From Acanthornis magna (taxonomy: Eukaryota; Chordata; Aves; Passeriformes; Acanthizidae): a stretch of DNA of 64,000 nucleotides. The translations under genes were made by a program, and so were the position numbers. The notes beneath the pieces were generated by a model. The model was not told the DNA's origin. It worked only from the letters and a program-made list of their open reading frames with translations, and did not search any database. Positions 35,646 to 49,178 of the stretch are shown one piece after another (positions within the stretch are counted from its first letter, which is position 1; each line of letters begins with the position of its first letter). The stretch spans positions 2,204,501 through 2,268,500 of the forward strand of contig JAWUZG010000970.1 of NCBI GenBank assembly GCA_036785705.1. The letters are read 5' to 3'.

Positions 35646-38600
35646 ACCATATTTCTTCCCAGATCCCTTCCCACCTCAAGCATCTGTGTTTTTGGGATTG
35701 TTAATATAATGGAATCTTTAACAGTCTCATTCAAGGATCACCATTAGTCTTCATCTAATTATTGCAGAAGAAGAATGAAAAATAAATTATCTAGAGTACT
35801 ATTATACAGGAAAAAATTTAGTAATTGCAACAATACCATTAAAACTGAACACACACAATTTTCTTATCCTCTAACCCTTTTCTGATATTATGCTCATCTT
35901 TTCACTGTCCCTCTGGGTCCTAGTCTTGGTGGTTTCACTTGGTGGCGTTGGCCATGGGGACAACGTCTTAGAGCAATTTCTCAACATCTGGGATCCTTTT
36001 CTGGAGGGAATACTATATTCATGCTGATTGTTTCTTCTTCCTCTAACCTAATATACATTTGCTTTGAATTTAGGAATTTTTAAAAATTGTAAACCAAATC
36101 CAGGACATAAAAGATAAAAATAAGATATTAAGTGTAACTAAGTTATAAAATAAAACTAAGATCTATTCAGAAAATGTCCCATCACATATTAAGACAGAAT
36201 TTCCAAATAATGGAGGTCTCAGAAGTTCCTGATCTCATGAAGTTTAACAGGTGCAGTTCTCACCAACTCTCAGTGGGAAAATGCCAGTCAAGGCCACTGC
36301 ATATGATGTTCTCAATATGATGGCTACATTTGCTGGCAGGATGATCAATAGATCATATGTGTGTGTAGAAAACATATTTCTGACAAGCACCAAATTTCAT
36401 TTTCAAAGTGACAAGGCTCCATGTTCCAGGGAGGCAGCTTTATTTGCCAACACAGAAGAGCAGTGTCACAAAGATTTTTGAAAGACATTTCTCTTCCCTC
36501 TTCAAATCTCCTTTAGCCAATAGCTCAGCTGCCATTATATTACTTAGAGAAAATGAAGGTGTCCAATTATCTTAAAACTGGAAAAATATTGTAATGATTA
36601 GGAGAACTAATTATACTCAAAAGCAGAAAATAACAAAACATTTTCAAATAATCTTTAAAACATTCTGTTGGTAAATTATTTTAAAGAAATGTTTAGAAAG
36701 TCCATACCATCTATTCTTAAGACTAAAGAGCCATTAGAAAAAAGTACGTCCAAAACAAAAGACACTTTTTAAAAAAACCCCAGTTTTTATGTCTTAAGTT
36801 TTGCTTTTCAGTTTAGGGAATGGAATTGTTTTTCATCAAGAATAATGTTATTTGAGATATTCACCTGTCAAAGATCTTTTAGGACAGTATATGGTCACTT
36901 TAGTCTGGCATCAAATTTCAGCAGATAAATGCATTCTTCTCTCTTATCCAGGGTATGTCTGTTTCTGCTTCATCCATATATTTCTGGAAAATGCTTTCCA
37001 AATAGCAGCCTTTTTTCATGCAATTTTGTGAACTGCCCTCCCTCTCTTCTCAAAATACAGTAAATTCTGCCTTCCCTATTGCCTATCCTGCCATTACAAA
37101 CAGAGATTTTTCTTCCGAACACTTTCTGGGCGAGACCTCTGGAATGCCTGTTTAGCAGAAAGCAGCAGAGGTTAGAACTGAACCTTGCCCACAGGTAGTG
37201 AGATTGCTCATTAAGGGAGCGGGGGAGAGAAAAGCTGGGCATTCAAGTCCCACAAAAAGGAAACCCACAATGCCAGCAGGACAGAAAGTGTGTTTATGAT
37301 GTGTGTGACTGTCACAGGATAGCTACCACCCACACTTATGAGACAGAAATAAACACATTACCCACACATGTGCTTGACTCTTTTACCAAATTTTAAAATG
37401 CAGTTATTTATAGGTTTTAAAAATATGATGTGGGCAAAGTAAGCTTTGAGCAACAACATGATTCACACCATATTGTAAGTCTGACTTTTTTTTCATTGTT
37501 TTTATTTTAAGAAGAGGTGTTTGGCACACAAACACACTCAATAATGCTTTACACAAACTTCTGAAAAGGATAAAGAGACCCTCTTCCACAAGTTAAACAA
37601 ACACATGACTTCTGACACAGCAGCAAGGATTGTTCAACATTCAACACTTCTAGTAGTATTCACATAGACAAGGTTTATAACTAGAGGTAGTCCTTATTAA
37701 ACAACTTTCAGCAATGCACTGATAACAACAGGATTGGGAAGGGCAGCAGGTAGAGAGCAGGGAGCAGAGAAGCCTGGCTATATCCATGTGAAGTGCGTCA
37801 CACAATAACGTGTTCATCACTCCTAAAGGTCCTTGTCAAAACAGGCTCTCAGTTGTCAGTACCAAACTTAAAATTAAAAGGTTATTTTCACTTACTATCT
37901 CTTGATACAAAATTTCATTGTCCAAAGGTTTAACCACAGATTAAGAAGAAGAAATTACCAGTGACAAAGTAATTCTGTGCTTTAGCCAGGTAAATTATGT
38001 AGTCACCAAGACATACTTGGATAAACAAGAGTACATCTATTTACCATCAGAGAGATGCAGAGTATGTTTCCTGATTTCCTAGAGATTTGTATTATCTATC
38101 CTCTAACTGACCAAATCACATCCTGCTGTTTCCCAGCACACCTTCTGCCTGTTCTGCTGTGCTGCAGCATCTCCTGTGAGCAGTAGTGATTGGCCCACCT
38201 CTGTTCAGACTGAGAGTGCAGTTCTGCCGCTTTAATGCCAGTAGGAGCACTAGCCTAGTGGGATGGAGACTCTCATTCCCACACAAGCCATGAGAACAAC
38301 TATGGGGATAGAAAATTTCTATCTTTGACAGCTCTACTCTGTTCATTTTGGCTGGCATTAGCCAAGAATGTCCAAATTGTTTTGCCTGTCCATCAAGACT
38401 TCCACTCCCATTAATTACTGTGGTTGTTAGTGAATCAGCTTAGGGGTTCATTTTCTTTTTCCTGCCTTTGCTGCTGAGATGCAGTGAGCTTCACTTTGTT
38501 CACGGGTTAAACAACTATAAAACTTTAGTTCGCATTTTGATGATAAAAATTCTCTTTGCCAGATACATTGTTTGCTTCCTAAAAAATAAACTCTAAAAAA

Positions 38601-39370
38601 TTGCTTAGAAATGGTAAACTAATTAATGCCATGCCAATATTCTCCATGTGTCTTTTTGGTTCTCTTTATGATGGCTTTTATCTACAATATTTCATTATTT
38701 TCTTTCTTGCTTAACACACAAATCAGGAAGTGCTAACTCACTCACCCTGTTTTTTACCCCTAGCTAACAGAGAGTCTTGTAATACCTGAACACCAATTAC
38801 CTGAACACTGAGTCTATTCTGAACAGCCTGTGTTCACACCTCATTGCTTCAGAAACCAGCTGAGCAGTGAAGAGAAGTCTGTACTAATCTCCCACGGTCC
38901 TAAATCTCACTCCCTTTTCCCACTCCATCACTGTCTCACCTAACTATGAACATGTTTTTCTTTCAGCTTCCAGTTCCTTCCTGTCTCTCCATGTTCTCCC
39001 AAGCTGTAAGCCCAGTTTCTACCCCATTTCATTCCTTTCAACTTTCTTTATCAGACATTGTTGAATTATTTTAGCTTTCCATATGACAGAACCTAGGGAG
39101 GGCAAACTGGGTTGTAGCAGCTAATTAAACAAAGCTGAACAAGCATAAATAATTTAAGGACATGAGCCAATACTGTGAATGCTGAGTGCACCAACAAGCC
39201 CTTCTCCACAGCACACACACAGCACATCCCTCTAGTCAGCTCTCAAACAGAAAAAAATCCATTGTCATTCCCTTTCAGTGTTTTCTTTTTATCAGTTTTA
39301 AATTAACATGCTTCAAGTTTCCACTTGTGTTTATATGGTACGAATAAATTATCAGAACACCTGTAACAGG

Positions 39371-39418
39371 CCTGAGATACACCTGAGATACACCTGAGAT
39401 TCACCTGAGATACACCTG
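39371..39418 (+). repeat. 11-bp minisatellite (CCTGAGATACA)
   Basis: Four head-to-tail copies of CCTGAGATACA, the third with one change (ATT for ATA), followed by a partial CCTGG. Confidence 0.95.
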
Positions 39419-42074
39419 GCATTGTGGGCCATCAGTCATGCTGTGATACCTCCTACTCTGGTATAAATTGGGTGTTAATGTATTAGCAGTGTCAGTCACA
39501 CCTCAGGATGTCAAACATTAATTCATTGCCTATAAGGATAAGCCAACAAGTTCATATTGTTGCCTAGTCAAAGCAGCTGACAGCATTTCTATTCTTACCA
39601 TCCCTGAAGGGTATGTATAGACTTGCTACTTGGGTTTCAGGGTTTTCTTCTGTCTGCCTTGCCTAGCTGGAGCAGCCACAAACCCCCGATCTTCCACAAC
39701 GACTATGTAAAACCCACTTCCTTGATGTGCTGGTTACACAAAAACACCAGCGAAAGGAAAAGCCTTCTGATTGTATGCTTTGCAAAGAGGAAGTCAAAGA
39801 GGCAAAAATATATTTTTGAACCCATTATTTTTACATCACTCAGGATCATGCATGAGACACTGCACTGTGCAGCAATAGAGAAGAGGTATTTCTTTTTCTC
39901 TTCCAAGACTAAAGGTAATCTCAACATTTAAAAAAATGAGATAGCAGTTTAAAGTGATGCATGCAACAATCAATCAAACAAAACAAGGAGGATGTATTTT
40001 CAAAAAAAGACCTAAAGATAAATTTCTGAATAGTTGTAAGAGAAACAGGGAGAAGCAGCTCTTAAGTTTTGGATTCTCCAAAAATTAAACATGGCAGTTA
40101 TTTGTAATTCTGCTTCTTGGAAGAGAACAAAACAAGACAAAAAACAAAAGCAGAAGACTTATTTAACAACCACATTTGCTAACTAGGGCAACAAACTGCT
40201 AGTCTTCCAGAGTTTCATTCGTCTGTCCTCCATGCCCAGCTACTATGTTTTTCTTGAGTATTGCCCAAAATTAAGGAGCAGTGTGTATCCACCAGCTACA
40301 CTTGCAATGACAATGATGGCACTGTGGGAAATGGAAGTGGGAACTTCGAAGAGTAGATAAAGATTTACTTTGAGACAATCTTGATAGCTGGTAACAAACC
40401 AGCAAAGAAAAAGTCTCGGTTAGATTTTTGGCACCCAGGTGAACTTGCGAATAGCAGGAAAAGCTAAATTTTTAGTTTTAAACTGAGTGCATTTAGTAAG
40501 GTGTGACCAATACGCAATTGACAGAGTGCCTATGCAAGGTTATGAAGTCCTTGCACAGATCAAGGCTTTGTTTTGATCACAGAGCTTCTGCTCTGTTGCT
40601 GAGGAATTTTCTTTCTTTCCTTTAGAAGTGCTACAAACAGCAGGAGAGAGGGCACTGAGTAAGTTGATTCCTGGCTAGAGGAGTTGCTGCTGCAGAGCAC
40701 AGGGATCTTTCAAGCAAAGCTTGTGTTTCCAAAGAGGTGACTTGCCAAAAAACACCTGAAGTTTTGCATTGTTTTGTTGTTGTTACAAGCTTTACCATAT
40801 ATTAAAAAGGGATTTTACAGGCACTTGTTCGCGCTGATAAAGAAACTTGTGTTTCCTTGGCTCCAAGAAAGCATAAACAAAGGAGAAATGGAAAAAACAA
40901 GATTAACAGAAGGTTCTTTAAGCATAGACTCATTTTAGCTTTCCTGAAGCAGTATAATCCAATGCAGATGTTCATTTGCCTCATTCTTGGCAGCTGTGTT
41001 AGATGAACTTCCTCTCCTCAGTAACATTTTCTCAGGGATTTATTGTCCTTTTGTTAGTCTGCCCTTAAACTGCTCATTCCTTTCATGTGACAGTGAAAAC
41101 CCAAAACAGCGACAAATCAAGCTAAACACATGAAAGAACTACAAGAAAATAGTAACATTATGTAAAAGTAAATGCAATATTTAGGTGATTTAAGTACAAA
41201 CAATGCTCTCTGCTTTTGCTTTATCAGTTTTGATAGTGGAGATGATAGTGGTAATGAGCCATTTATTAAATCAAAACAAACCAAATAATTACGTAAGAAA
41301 ATTTGAGAGATGGAGCAGGAGAAATAAACCAAACGACATGGACAAGGTTTACATTAAGAAACAAATGTATATAAATGTGCTTTTTCAGAACTTTTTTTCA
41401 ATAGTCTAGAGCATTGGGTTCTCAGATAAATGATTTTTACTCACAACGTGAGTATGCAGCTTCTGATAATATGAATGTGGAGGAGAAGGCAGTACTGCCA
41501 AGTTCTTTAGCATTCAAGATGTTCTTTTCTTTTAAAACTTTCCCTTCGCTTTGATGCAAAAATGTAGCAGATGGTCAAAGCCTTGGGTAAACCAATTGGC
41601 ATTAATTGTTCTAAGAGCCCCATCAGGGACCTTCACTGTACCAGGAGCTCTATCCAAGATCGGGGGCTTCAGTCTCTGGGGTGTGTTGCAGATGCAGCTG
41701 TCTCTGCTCCTATCCCTGTAACTACCTTGACTCCAAAAAACCTGTGCTGTTTTATCACAATTCCAGCTCCATGAGCGCTACCTGAAAATGTGTCAAGGCG
41801 TTGCAAAAATGTGTATGTTGGGATATTTTAAGGAAATGTTTACTTTGGTGAATTTCTGTTGGAGAAAAACACAATTAGGAATCATTTATTCTTCTTCGCT
41901 AAAAATAGTTAAATCAAGCTCTGATTTTATGTAACTCAAAAAGGAAAACATTTTACATTAAGCAATCTTTACCTTACCATTTTTTTCCTTGAAAATACTA
42001 ACTTGAGTCCCGAATCCCCGAATCCTATTTATTCCTTTAAAGTGACAGAAAAAAATTGCTTCACATTGAGACTG

Positions 42075-42110
42075 TTCTGGGGATTTAATATATTCTGGGG
42101 GTTTAATGTA
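42075..42110 (+). repeat. 18-bp tandem repeat, two copies
   Basis: TTCTGGGGATTTAATATA followed by TTCTGGGGGTTTAATGTA. Confidence 0.85.
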
Positions 42111-45100
42111 ATGAATATCTGTCTGGGGTTACCTAATGGAGTAGCCTGAGAGAGGCGAGGCTGCAGAAGAGCCATTTCCCCAGGTCCTGCCTGTGGTGAG
42201 GCTGAGCAAGTGTTCCCCAGAGACACACAAACAATATCTGAGTACCCCTGGGTGGCCACATGGACCCACGCAGACAGTGAAACACAGCGCTCCCAGGGAG
42301 CACCATCCTGTTCCTTCCTGTGGCTGATTAGGATGGAAGCCCACCCTAACGTGCAGGCTGTCCAGCTGCTGTCCCATTCATCCTCTGCTCTTCCAGTTGC
42401 CTCACACACAGGGACAGACACACACAAACAATTCCCTCTGGCAGCTCATCCTATGTCCTATGGCCCTGCCAACAGCCAATCCCCAGCCCCACCTTCTGCT
42501 CATGCCGGGAGCCAACTCACACACCCTCTGGTCTCTCCAGCATCCAGCTCAGACTTAACAGTCCCCAGTCCATTTCCTGCCATGTGAACCTCCAAACACT
42601 CCACACAGACTGAGAGGAGGACATGGCCAGAAACGCAGACTGACCAGACATCTGTTTGCACATGACCAGTCCCATTTTTCTTCCTTATCCAGCTATTTTC
42701 CCATGATTGTTCCTTCCCAAACTGATGTGACTGCCCCACCTATCTCCACCTTTAGCTCTTCCCTAACCAATCCCAATAATGAGTCCCACACGATTGTAGG
42801 CAGTGACCTCCTCCACTCCAGCTTAAAGCACATTTCATAGGGAGTGGCTGACAGGAGTCAAAGGCTAAAAGTATGAGATGGAGGCTGGCAGTGGCATTAC
42901 ATGGCTGTGCCAGAAATGCAGCTTCCTTTGTAGACAATGTCTGGTCCAGGATTTCTGCACCAACACATAGTTTGAACGTAGCATAAATAGCGCCTGGAGT
43001 CACTCAAATGAAAGTATTTTAAAAGTGTGGTTGCAGCTCTCTCAGTCTCAAGTTCATTACACTGTTGAATATAAACCAGACTTAAACAGGTTTAGGAGTG
43101 CCTACATAAAGATGTTTAGCATTTTAGGAAAAATAATTTTAACAAACTTCTCATGTGGAACTAGTGAGAATGGTTGTCTAGAGTAAGACTCATTTGTCAT
43201 TCCAATATTCATATGTTCCTATATTCTTTGCCCCTCAACACTAACAGGACATCCTGAGAAGGATGGATGATGCTCTCTGTGATACAGAATTCACTGTCAG
43301 TACTTACCCCTTCTTTTGTTTTGTTTTTAAGGAGAATTCAGATTTCTAAAAATTCCTTACCTCTCATGAAACGGTTCTTCTGCAACAGCTAGAAACCCAT
43401 TCTTGTAGGTGAAATTTTAGATCTTGAAAATTTACCATTTCTGATCTGAAAAGCAAAGGGTGATACAAAAACTTAGAAAATCTGCTCTACCCAACATCCC
43501 ATGGCACATTCCAAAAGCTGAACCTACAAACAAATTAGTCACTTCAATTGTAACATAGGAAATGTACCAGTAATAAATTGTTGGAATAAAAATCTATATT
43601 CTTTCTTACTGTGGTGATTTCCAGATAAATAAATCTAGATAAGTTTGTTTTTTTTTTACCCTTGCTCCTGATTCAAGTATCAACCAAAGCTGGAGTACTC
43701 TTCAGTCTGGTTTCCTGTCAGCAGAAGAGTATTCCCCAAAATAAATTTACAATGTAGAATTTTGTGGCAGCTTTAACTTTATCAAAAATAAACTTTGCAT
43801 TGCTTATTCCACAACATGACACCCTTTGGCTGTGCCTCCCATCTCATCATTGAAAGTTTTATTCAAATAACCAACACCATTTTACATTGTCTAAAACTAG
43901 TGAGCAAAAATTTTCTAGACAAAGTAAGATCTTCACATACAGTTGCCTTGTTATTTCACTGGGCAATGTGAGAGCACCATGAAAGCAAAAGGATAACACT
44001 AGGGTCAGGTCTAGGGCCACTGGTGACTCTCATCAGTGAGAGGTACAGGTAGCCCTAGTGACTTCCATCTTGTGCACAAGGTGGCTGTGGAAGAGACCAT
44101 GGCTCCAGTGGCTCCTTGTTTTTACACCTGTTACACAGAAATAGCACACAGACATGTATAAAAGATTTGGCTCATCTCTCAGAAGTAGATATTCAGAACC
44201 CTGTTAAACTTCTAATTTCATTAAAATAAGAGGAGAAGATAAGTTTACAAAGCCTTTTAAATAAATTCTGTGCTGGCAAAGGAATTACTTGCAGGGGATT
44301 CAAGTGCTTTCCACTGAAAAGAAAGTGGCTGTGTGCTTTTAGTGCACTTTTATTTTTTGTTAAGGAAAGTAATAGCAAAAATTTTCATAGAGTTTAAGGA
44401 GGACCTGCAGGGCCAGTATCCTGGGAAAAACCAAGCTGGCACACAATTTCTGTGTACTGCCTCCCAAAATTTTCTGTCCACTACCACCACATGCATTAGT
44501 GGCCCCACTGAGATTTAGGAACAGGTCAATAGGAAAACTGTTTAAAAAAAAAAGTGTAGTTTCTCAAAGATTTAGGCAAGTAAAGACTCAGAGTGAGAAC
44601 AGAGTCAGGTGGAAGGACAGTAAATCACAACTAAGGGCAGTAGATAGACAATGACAATCAGCACTAAGTTTGGCTTCAGTTGCTCTGAAGCCAAAGCCTA
44701 GGTGAAAGCCAAAGCCAAGAAATGAGGTTTTCCATGAGTACAAATCTGTCTATGGTCTTTCATCGTTCTCACACACACCACCCTTCTGTGAGCTCACTAA
44801 ACTGGCAAAGAGTTATTCTGTTCTTTTCTGCTGCTCAAGTAAGAACATTTGACTTACAACATGAAAATTGAGAACCAAGATCAGGAAGAAGAATTTGCAT
44901 GGGTGTACAGCCAGGAGCAGCAGGAGAAGGAGGGAAAGACCATTTGCTTTCTTTATTTTGACCAGTTTTGAACACTACAAGAAGCCCATTATGCCCAAAA
45001 CTCTGCCCACACATGAAACAAAATGAAGAAAACAACACAGAATGTATTCCAATATAAGAAGATTCTTTCAAGCTAGTACGTCTTGCCCAGCATATTTGCA

Positions 45101-46869
45101 AATTGAATAAGTAGAGTAAAATGACTGAAGAACATGCAGTCATTTCTGCATGTCCAGTAAATCTGTAAATATTTGGAAAAAAATAAAAGAAAAGTGTGAC
45201 TGCTCCCATGCTCCCACCTTCCCAGGTCTCTGTGGCAGTGTGCAGTTTATGACAGAAAAAGCAAAGATCTCTGAGAAATCAAACAGGTTATAGCAGATGG
45301 ACACACTCCTATTACAATCTGTTCTCCCCAAGCTCACTTTGAGGCACAGGAGCAAAGCAGTGCGTGAGAGTTGCTTGCCTGCAGTTAAACAGAAGGTTTC
45401 TTTCACTACAGCTAATGCCTCATATTTTCTTGATCTGAATATTAAGGATACAGGAATTTACTGGCTCCTCTGAATAAACACCACATGTGCAGCTGTATGA
45501 AATATGTCAACAGCACACAGAGTAGAGCAGTTTTATTTGTTTGCCCAATACAATGTCTTAGTCACGTATTAATTACATACAGTCACTATACCTATGTTTA
45601 ACTCAATGCATAATTTATAATAATAATAATATATTCTCTTATGTAATTAAGAATTAAAATAGGTTGATCATATTAAATATCATACATATGCATTCACCCA
45701 CCTGTATACTGTGTATTAATTAAATATTTGTTCTTACAGGTGTTAGTAATCAGAAAAATCCACAATTCAGAGTCATTTAGTCAAGAAATGCAGTGATAAA
45801 ATCACCAGCACTTGAGACAAAACAAAGGTGACTCTTGCAGACTAGTTCTTCCTGGGGATCTAGAAAAGTGACATCCTATAGTTGTAGTTATTATAACATC
45901 CGTTTATTCTATCGCTTCTCAGTGGCTTTATATACTTACAAGATCTAGTCTTCCTGAATTTCTAGAACAAATTTCAATAGAAAAAAACAAATATTGTTTC
46001 TTAATTCAGTAGCAATCTTTATATATGAAAACAAATCTTCTTGTAATTTGTTGCAAGAATTGAAAAAATCCTTTCAAAGAGATTTATGCTGTTGAATATA
46101 ATAATTATTATCATCAATAAGTAAGTCAATTAAACTGTTAAAATATGCCTGTTCCTTTCTGCTGTCATACTCCAGTCAGACAAAGACTTAACCTCAGAAA
46201 AAGACAAAAAACAAGCTAAGTGTTAAGAGTTAGATTTTGTCTTGAAATAAGTGGTAGTAAACTACAGGTTTTCTTTGCATAGAGATAGAGAGGGTGCTTG
46301 AAAGAGCATTAGAAGACATTAGATCTTCCTTCTTCTTCTGTCCAGGATTACCCTGGAGAAAAACTATTCTCTTTGCTTGACTAAGAAAAAGAAATTATAT
46401 ATAAAAGGGCATGACTGCAAATTCAATATATATATATGATTGCTTTGAGACAAGGACTTTTCATGAAGAAATACAGTCAGAAAATGACACAGTAGTCAGA
46501 GTGTGCCTAGCAGTTTGCAGCTCTGGTAGTACAGAGACAACCGGGTAAGGAAGAGGCCTTTTCTGCATCTGGGTTCCATAGAACAGACAAATAAAGCTCC
46601 CTGGTTTTCCTTTAGGGAGGCAAGTACAGAATACATCTCATCTCCTTCATGGAGACCAAAATCTGAAGGTGATGAGGCCTCAAAGTCCATGCCTGTGTGT
46701 CCACTGTGTGAAAGTCTCAGTTTTGTAAGGACCTGTGTATTCCAGAATTAACTGCAAGAACCTGCTCCAGGATTGCTCTTCTGTATGAGTGAGAGTGAGC
46801 AAATGCAGCAGCTAGTGGGGTTAATTGCTTCAAACATTCTTTCTTTGGAGATACCCTGTAAGCAATCTG

Positions 46870-46962
46870 ACCTAAGCTGGTCCTGCCTTGGGCGAGGGAT
46901 TGGACCAGCTGACATCCAGAAATCTTTTACACTATGAATTCTTGGAAAGGTCTATGATTCCA
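46870..46962 (+). mobile_element. CR1 LINE 3' terminus
   Basis: A short sense remnant: 'cttgggcgagggattggacc', 'gacatccagaaatctttta' and a final GGTCTATGATTCCA. It is the last 90 or so bases of a CR1 copy. Confidence 0.75.
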
Positions 46963-48380
46963 CAGGGGCTTTTGGAAGGGTGGAAGATTTTAAGGGCCCA
47001 TTCACACTGGAGCATGCAGCCCTGAGGTCCATGAGCAGAGAACCTCTCAGCAGGAGACCAATACTAAGTCTGCCTTTTACACATCCTTAAGAAGATGACA
47101 TTTGGATCAAGAAACTTCCTTGTAAAGCCCATCCCACAACCATCAAGAAACGGATATTTTCTGGGAAGTATACTTTGCATGTTTGGAATGAGATGAACAC
47201 AGAAACCAGGCTGGGACTGTGATAGGCTGGACTGTAACAGGCATCAGCAGAGGGAAGAAGGGACACTCACATGGATGCTGCCTCAGCACTCTTTAGATAA
47301 ATATTAAATAAGTTGTTCAAAACTATTTACCAGTCAGTTGAATAAAGCTGGAAAAAGAGTAATGTAATGAGACATTCAAATATTCACAGTAAACATACAG
47401 TTTTATTTCAGTAACTCAGTAAAAAGTATTTAAAATACTTAGAATAAAATGCAACTTAATCACTTCAGAAAATGTTTGCTAAGCACTCCAGATTCCCAAC
47501 TAACAGAGGTGAATGATAAAAAAAGGAACATTAAAAGAGAATCTATACACACCATATTATGCTATTGCAAGTACTGAATGCAAACTAAAGAAATGGTAGT
47601 GGCAATTTCTGAATTGAGTGAAATGGTAGAAGAAGAACAAAGCTAACAAAAGAAGGAAAAAAAAAGTAGTATTTATTTGACAGGATGAGCCCCACAGGCA
47701 CCTTCAGAGATGAAACCTGGATCACCTCCCATTTATGAATCTGACTAATTGCCTTCAGGAGGTTCCAAATCCAGCCAGGATGTGGATAAGATTCTACATG
47801 AGATGAAAGTCCAAGTATTTGAACTATTGCAACAGCTGTAGAGCAGTTTTGCCGGCAAGCCTGTGCTCCCTGGAGGTCTATGTTTGTCAAAATAGAAGAA
47901 CATCTGAGGTGGCATTGCCCCATTTAGCTGTAAGGATCTGATGCCACCAGGCAGGAGCCAGGGCTCTGAGTGCTCTAGGGTGACCCCAATGGCACTGAGC
48001 CACCAGATGTGGGGCCTCACCCACAGCCCAGGATGGGGGCTGCATCTTGTTACTGGCTGGACTTGGGGACGTGCAGCTGCAGAAGGTTTGCATCTGACAG
48101 GTTGGGACAGTAGGATTTCCCCAAAAAGCCAAATGTGGTCTATCTTCTAGCGTACTCCCCAGAAAAGAAAAAGAAAATTGGTGTCTGTGTATGTGGTGTT
48201 TTTTTGTTTGGTTGGTTTTCTGTGGGCTTTTTCTGTTTTCATTTTGTTTTGTTTGTTTTCTGTGTGTTTTTTCTTGCTCCCAAGCCAAAGATTGTTGCTC
48301 TTGTCTTCTTTTTTCTTTGATCAAAGCATTAGCAAAAACTTAATGCTTCAAGACAAGTTTACCAATTCTGTTCCTGATTA

Positions 48381-48541
48381 TTCACTTTTTTTTTTGGTGA
48401 GAAACCTGTTCATAGTATCTTGAGAAAGGACTAAGCCCTGATGTGGATAATGAAATTTATTCACTTTTTTTTTTAAATAGAAACCTGTTCATAGTTAGCG
48501 TCTTGAGAAAGGACTAAGCCCTGATGTGGATAATGAAATTC
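48381..48541 (+). repeat. 79/83-bp tandem duplication
   Basis: Two adjacent copies, each with TTCAC plus a T-run, GAAACCTGTTCATAGT and CTTGAGAAAGGACTAAGCCC through GATGTGGATAATGAAATT. The second copy carries a 4-bp insertion (TAGC-type) after CATAGT. Copies start at 48381 and 48460. Confidence 0.95.
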
Positions 48542-48551
48542 AGATTTGGGG

Positions 48552-48558
48552 TATAAAA
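48552..48558 (+). promoter_or_regulatory. TATA-like motif after the tandem duplication
   Basis: TATAAAA 11 bp downstream of the duplicated unit. Direct repeats upstream of a TATA box resemble an LTR U3 enhancer arrangement, but no LTR ends or AATAAA were found nearby. This is a motif match only. Confidence 0.2.
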
Positions 48559-49142
48559 ACTCTGGAATAACTGCATCTGACTCTTGGTTTCCTTGTCAAA
48601 GGAGCCATTAGTCAACATTAATCTTCTCTTCCATTGAGAGCTAGATTATGCCCCCCAAAGGTTCAGTGATTTATTTATATGAAAACTTGATATAACTTAT
48701 GGTTACATTTTAGATGTGTTGGTCTACATTGTATTTAACATTCAATCTACAAATAATTGAATATTAGAATAATGACTGGCAGCAGGTTAATGCAAAAGAG
48801 AGAGCTTTCAGGAAAGCAAATGCTGTTCTAGTTCCCATGGCACCATTCCCAATATTTGTTTTATACTCCTGAGAGAAAAGAGGAAAGCAGAACAAATGTT
48901 AAACCTCCCACACAAAATTCTCAAAGTAATGTTATAATTCCCCCTAAGACTCCAGCCTTGCTGTCAAATTGCTTTTTCTGTCAAGTTTCCAAATTCTTTT
49001 ATTGAGAAAGAATAATAATTAGAATTATCCAAAGTTTAAGTTGGTGAGTTTTTACAAAAATAGTTAAGCTGCAAATTCTCATTGAAAAACCTTGTAGAGT
49101 CAGTAATTTAATTTGCACAGTATGATTACCATAATGAGTCTC

Positions 49143-49173
<31 letters not shown>

Positions 49174-49178
49174 TATAT
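49143..49178. repeat. Compound (TA)n(CA)n microsatellite
   Basis: A TA run that switches to CA and then back to TA. Confidence 0.97.

Larger units (their letters stand above)
35646..46869. other. Gene-free stretch
   Basis: About 11 kb without a recognised gene. It contains the 11-bp minisatellite and a more GC-rich patch at 42.1-43.0 kb with overlapping ORFs on both strands that have no family resemblance. Confidence 0.55.

Noticed and set aside
42029..42587. Overlapping ORFs of 132 and 125 codons on opposite strands
   Set aside because: A locally GC-richer patch with few stops on both strands. Neither frame shows protein-like motifs, and a short tandem repeat explains LNPQN duplication.
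47887..48324. 145-codon minus-strand ORF
   Set aside because: It spans a T/G-rich low-complexity run that gives a Lys/Gln/Asn-rich start. No family resemblance or supporting signals.
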